DNA of 64,000 nt from Lachnospiraceae bacterium AM48-27BH. GTDB lineage: Bacteria > Bacillota > Clostridia > Lachnospirales > Lachnospiraceae. The position numbers were made by a program, and so were the translations under genes. The first letter of the stretch is position 1. Each line of letters begins with the position of its first letter. The DNA lies in NCBI GenBank assembly GCA_003478355.1, contig QUFC01000003.1:1-64000 (forward strand), in the 5' to 3' direction. Below the pieces are notes generated by a model. That model was not told the origin of the DNA. It saw nothing but the letters and a program-made list of their open reading frames with translations, and did no database searches. Shown here in pieces: positions 63,010-64,000 of this stretch.

Positions 63010-64000
63010 TTAATTACCACCTGGCTCTACAGCCTCTGTAGTCGTCTCGCTGATCGTGGATGACGGGCTATGATCAGCCGCTGTCGTTTCTGGATATCCA
63101 GGATGTGGAGCCACAGCTGTGGTTTCCGGAGTCGTCCCAGGTCCTCTCATATCATCCGTGCTGGTGGTGCTGTTTCCCTTGGTATTGGTCTTTCCATCAC
63201 TGCCTGGATGGATTATAATACTGCCATCCGGAGCCACGATTCCACCAGAGCTGCTTCCTGTAGTCTCCGTAGTACTTCCCGGATGGGCTGGATCATCCGC
63301 TCTGCTCTCTGTGGTACTTCCCGGATGCTGGATGATCTCTCCCGGTCCGTCTGCGGAGCTTTCATCCTCCTCTGGTCCGTCTACCAGATTACCATTTTCA
63401 TCTGTCTCACCGATTCCAGGATGTTTCGTTCCATCAGCAGCTGTGGTCTCAATGATATTGCCATCCTCATCTGTCTCTGGCTCTGCCGTTGACTCCGCTG
63501 CCGTAGTTTCCGTGTTCTTAGAGCCGGAGGAGTTTGAAGAAGAACTGTCGTTTGGCAGATATCCTTCTGTAGACACATGTCCGATACTCTTGCCCTGGGA
63601 ATACATACCCGTATCTGAAGCAATCTTGGCGCTGATCTGCTTTACGGTGTCCGTCGGTGTGTATGCCTCATCTCCAAACAGGAACGTATGCAGCTCGCTG
63701 ACGTTGGATTCCAGGGTCTGTGGAATGACGCAGGCGCCCTTGGAGCCCATATTGGCCTCACCTCTTGCAGATGGGAATCCCATGGTCTCACCAATGTGAT
63801 ACTTGGTAATGCTGAGCGCGATGTTGGTCAGATCTGCGAAGTCCAGATTGTTGGATACCTGTGGCAGAACCGTCATCAGAATATTGTTCAAAGCCGCGTA
63901 ATCTGCTTTCTTGGCTTTATCAAAGGCCAGCTCAATGATCTTTCTCTGACGCTCGGTCCGGGCGTAATCGCTGTCCATTTTTCTTAAACGGGCATAAGCG
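63010..64000 (-). CDS. LytR-CpsA-Psr (LCP) family protein, partial
   Basis: C-terminal part of an LCP protein; the frame stays open to the window edge (AYARLRKMDSDYARTERQRK precedes the first Met at 63978). LCP enzymes attach anionic polymers to peptidoglycan outside the membrane; the Arg-rich DSDYARTERQRKII belongs to the lipid-phosphate-binding region. After about 150 residues comes a Thr/Ser/Asp/Glu/Pro-rich, low-complexity tail with five HPG tripeptides, probably a flexible wall-spanning segment. Ends in EPGGN. Confidence 0.9.
   Translation of the reverse strand, partial: AYARLRKMDSDYARTERQRKIIELAFDKAKKADYAALNNILMTVLPQVSNNLDFADLTNIALSITKYHIGETMGFPSARGEANMGSKGACVIPQTLESNVSELHTFLFGDEAYTPTDTVKQISAKIASDTGMYSQGKSIGHVSTEGYLPNDSSSSNSSGSKNTETTAAESTAEPETDEDGNIIETTAADGTKHPGIGETDENGNLVDGPEEDESSADGPGEIIQHPGSTTESRADDPAHPGSTTETTGSSSGGIVAPDGSIIIHPGSDGKTNTKGNSTTSTDDMRGPGTTPETTAVAPHPGYPETTAADHSPSSTISETTTEAVEPGGN

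Noticed and set aside
63119-63799. 226-codon plus-strand frame opposite the LCP gene
   Set aside because: Composition (Ser/Pro/Val-rich) mirrors the low-complexity LCP tail on the other strand; no ribosome site or domain.

Overview
The window looks like a chromosomal segment of an anaerobic gut-type Firmicute in the Clostridia, most likely a Lachnospiraceae member. The pointers are the SCIFF peptide and its radical SAM maturase next to secDF-tgt-yajC, a TIGR04086-type membrane protein, clostridial promoter spacing, strong GGAGG ribosome binding sites and moderate GC. No phage, insertion sequence, CRISPR array or tRNA gene was recognised.

Region 1 (about 0.25-13.1 kb) is a pectin-oligosaccharide locus. 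A leftward block holds a lipoprotein sugar-binding protein, two ABC permeases, a cytoplasmic GH28 polygalacturonase-like enzyme, a LacI-type regulator, apt, and an OmpR-type response regulator with its histidine kinase. A GH105 unsaturated-uronyl hydrolase is divergent, and a tagaturonate reductase (uxaB) has its own operator-flanked promoter. A decayed toxin-antitoxin pair sits between the last two. The left edge carries two tandem strong promoters pointing out of the window, as in front of an rRNA operon.

Region 2 (about 13.2-29.4 kb) is a second, paralogous pectin module. A nine-gene leftward operon encodes an orphan lipoprotein binding protein, a bicupin, a binding protein, GH105, two permeases, GH28, a TIM-barrel isomerase and a MATE exporter. 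It diverges from a YesM/YesN-type two-component system and an Eis-like acetyltransferase; a second bicupin gene follows. A 13-bp motif shared upstream of the operon and of the second bicupin gene is a candidate YesN site. Neither module has an ABC ATPase, so a shared MsmK/MsmX-type ATPase encoded elsewhere is expected.

Region 3 (29.7-49.8 kb) is core genome: cspA, rpmG-secE-nusG-rplKA-rplJL with L1- and L10-type leaders, comFC, recD2, mreB, an M23 peptidase, an anaerobic sulfatase-maturase-like enzyme, serC-serA-DUF1015, leuB-ilvD-ilvB and a HAD hydrolase. Region 4 (49.9-64 kb) holds scfA-scfB-secDF-tgt-yajC, a CNNM/CorC protein, lspA, a subtilisin-like protease, clpX, htrA and a partial LCP-family protein.

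Two features cut across the window. First, seven well-conserved genes (lacI-type regulator, uxaB, mreB, tgt, secDF, the S8 protease twice, clpX) are each broken by the apparent loss of one base within a short homopolymer. Because secDF, mreB and clpX are unlikely to be dead, sequencing or assembly error is the best explanation. Second, the intergenic regions carry families of short palindromic and multi-hairpin elements, including a structure whose stems covary between copies. These are the least explained sequences here.
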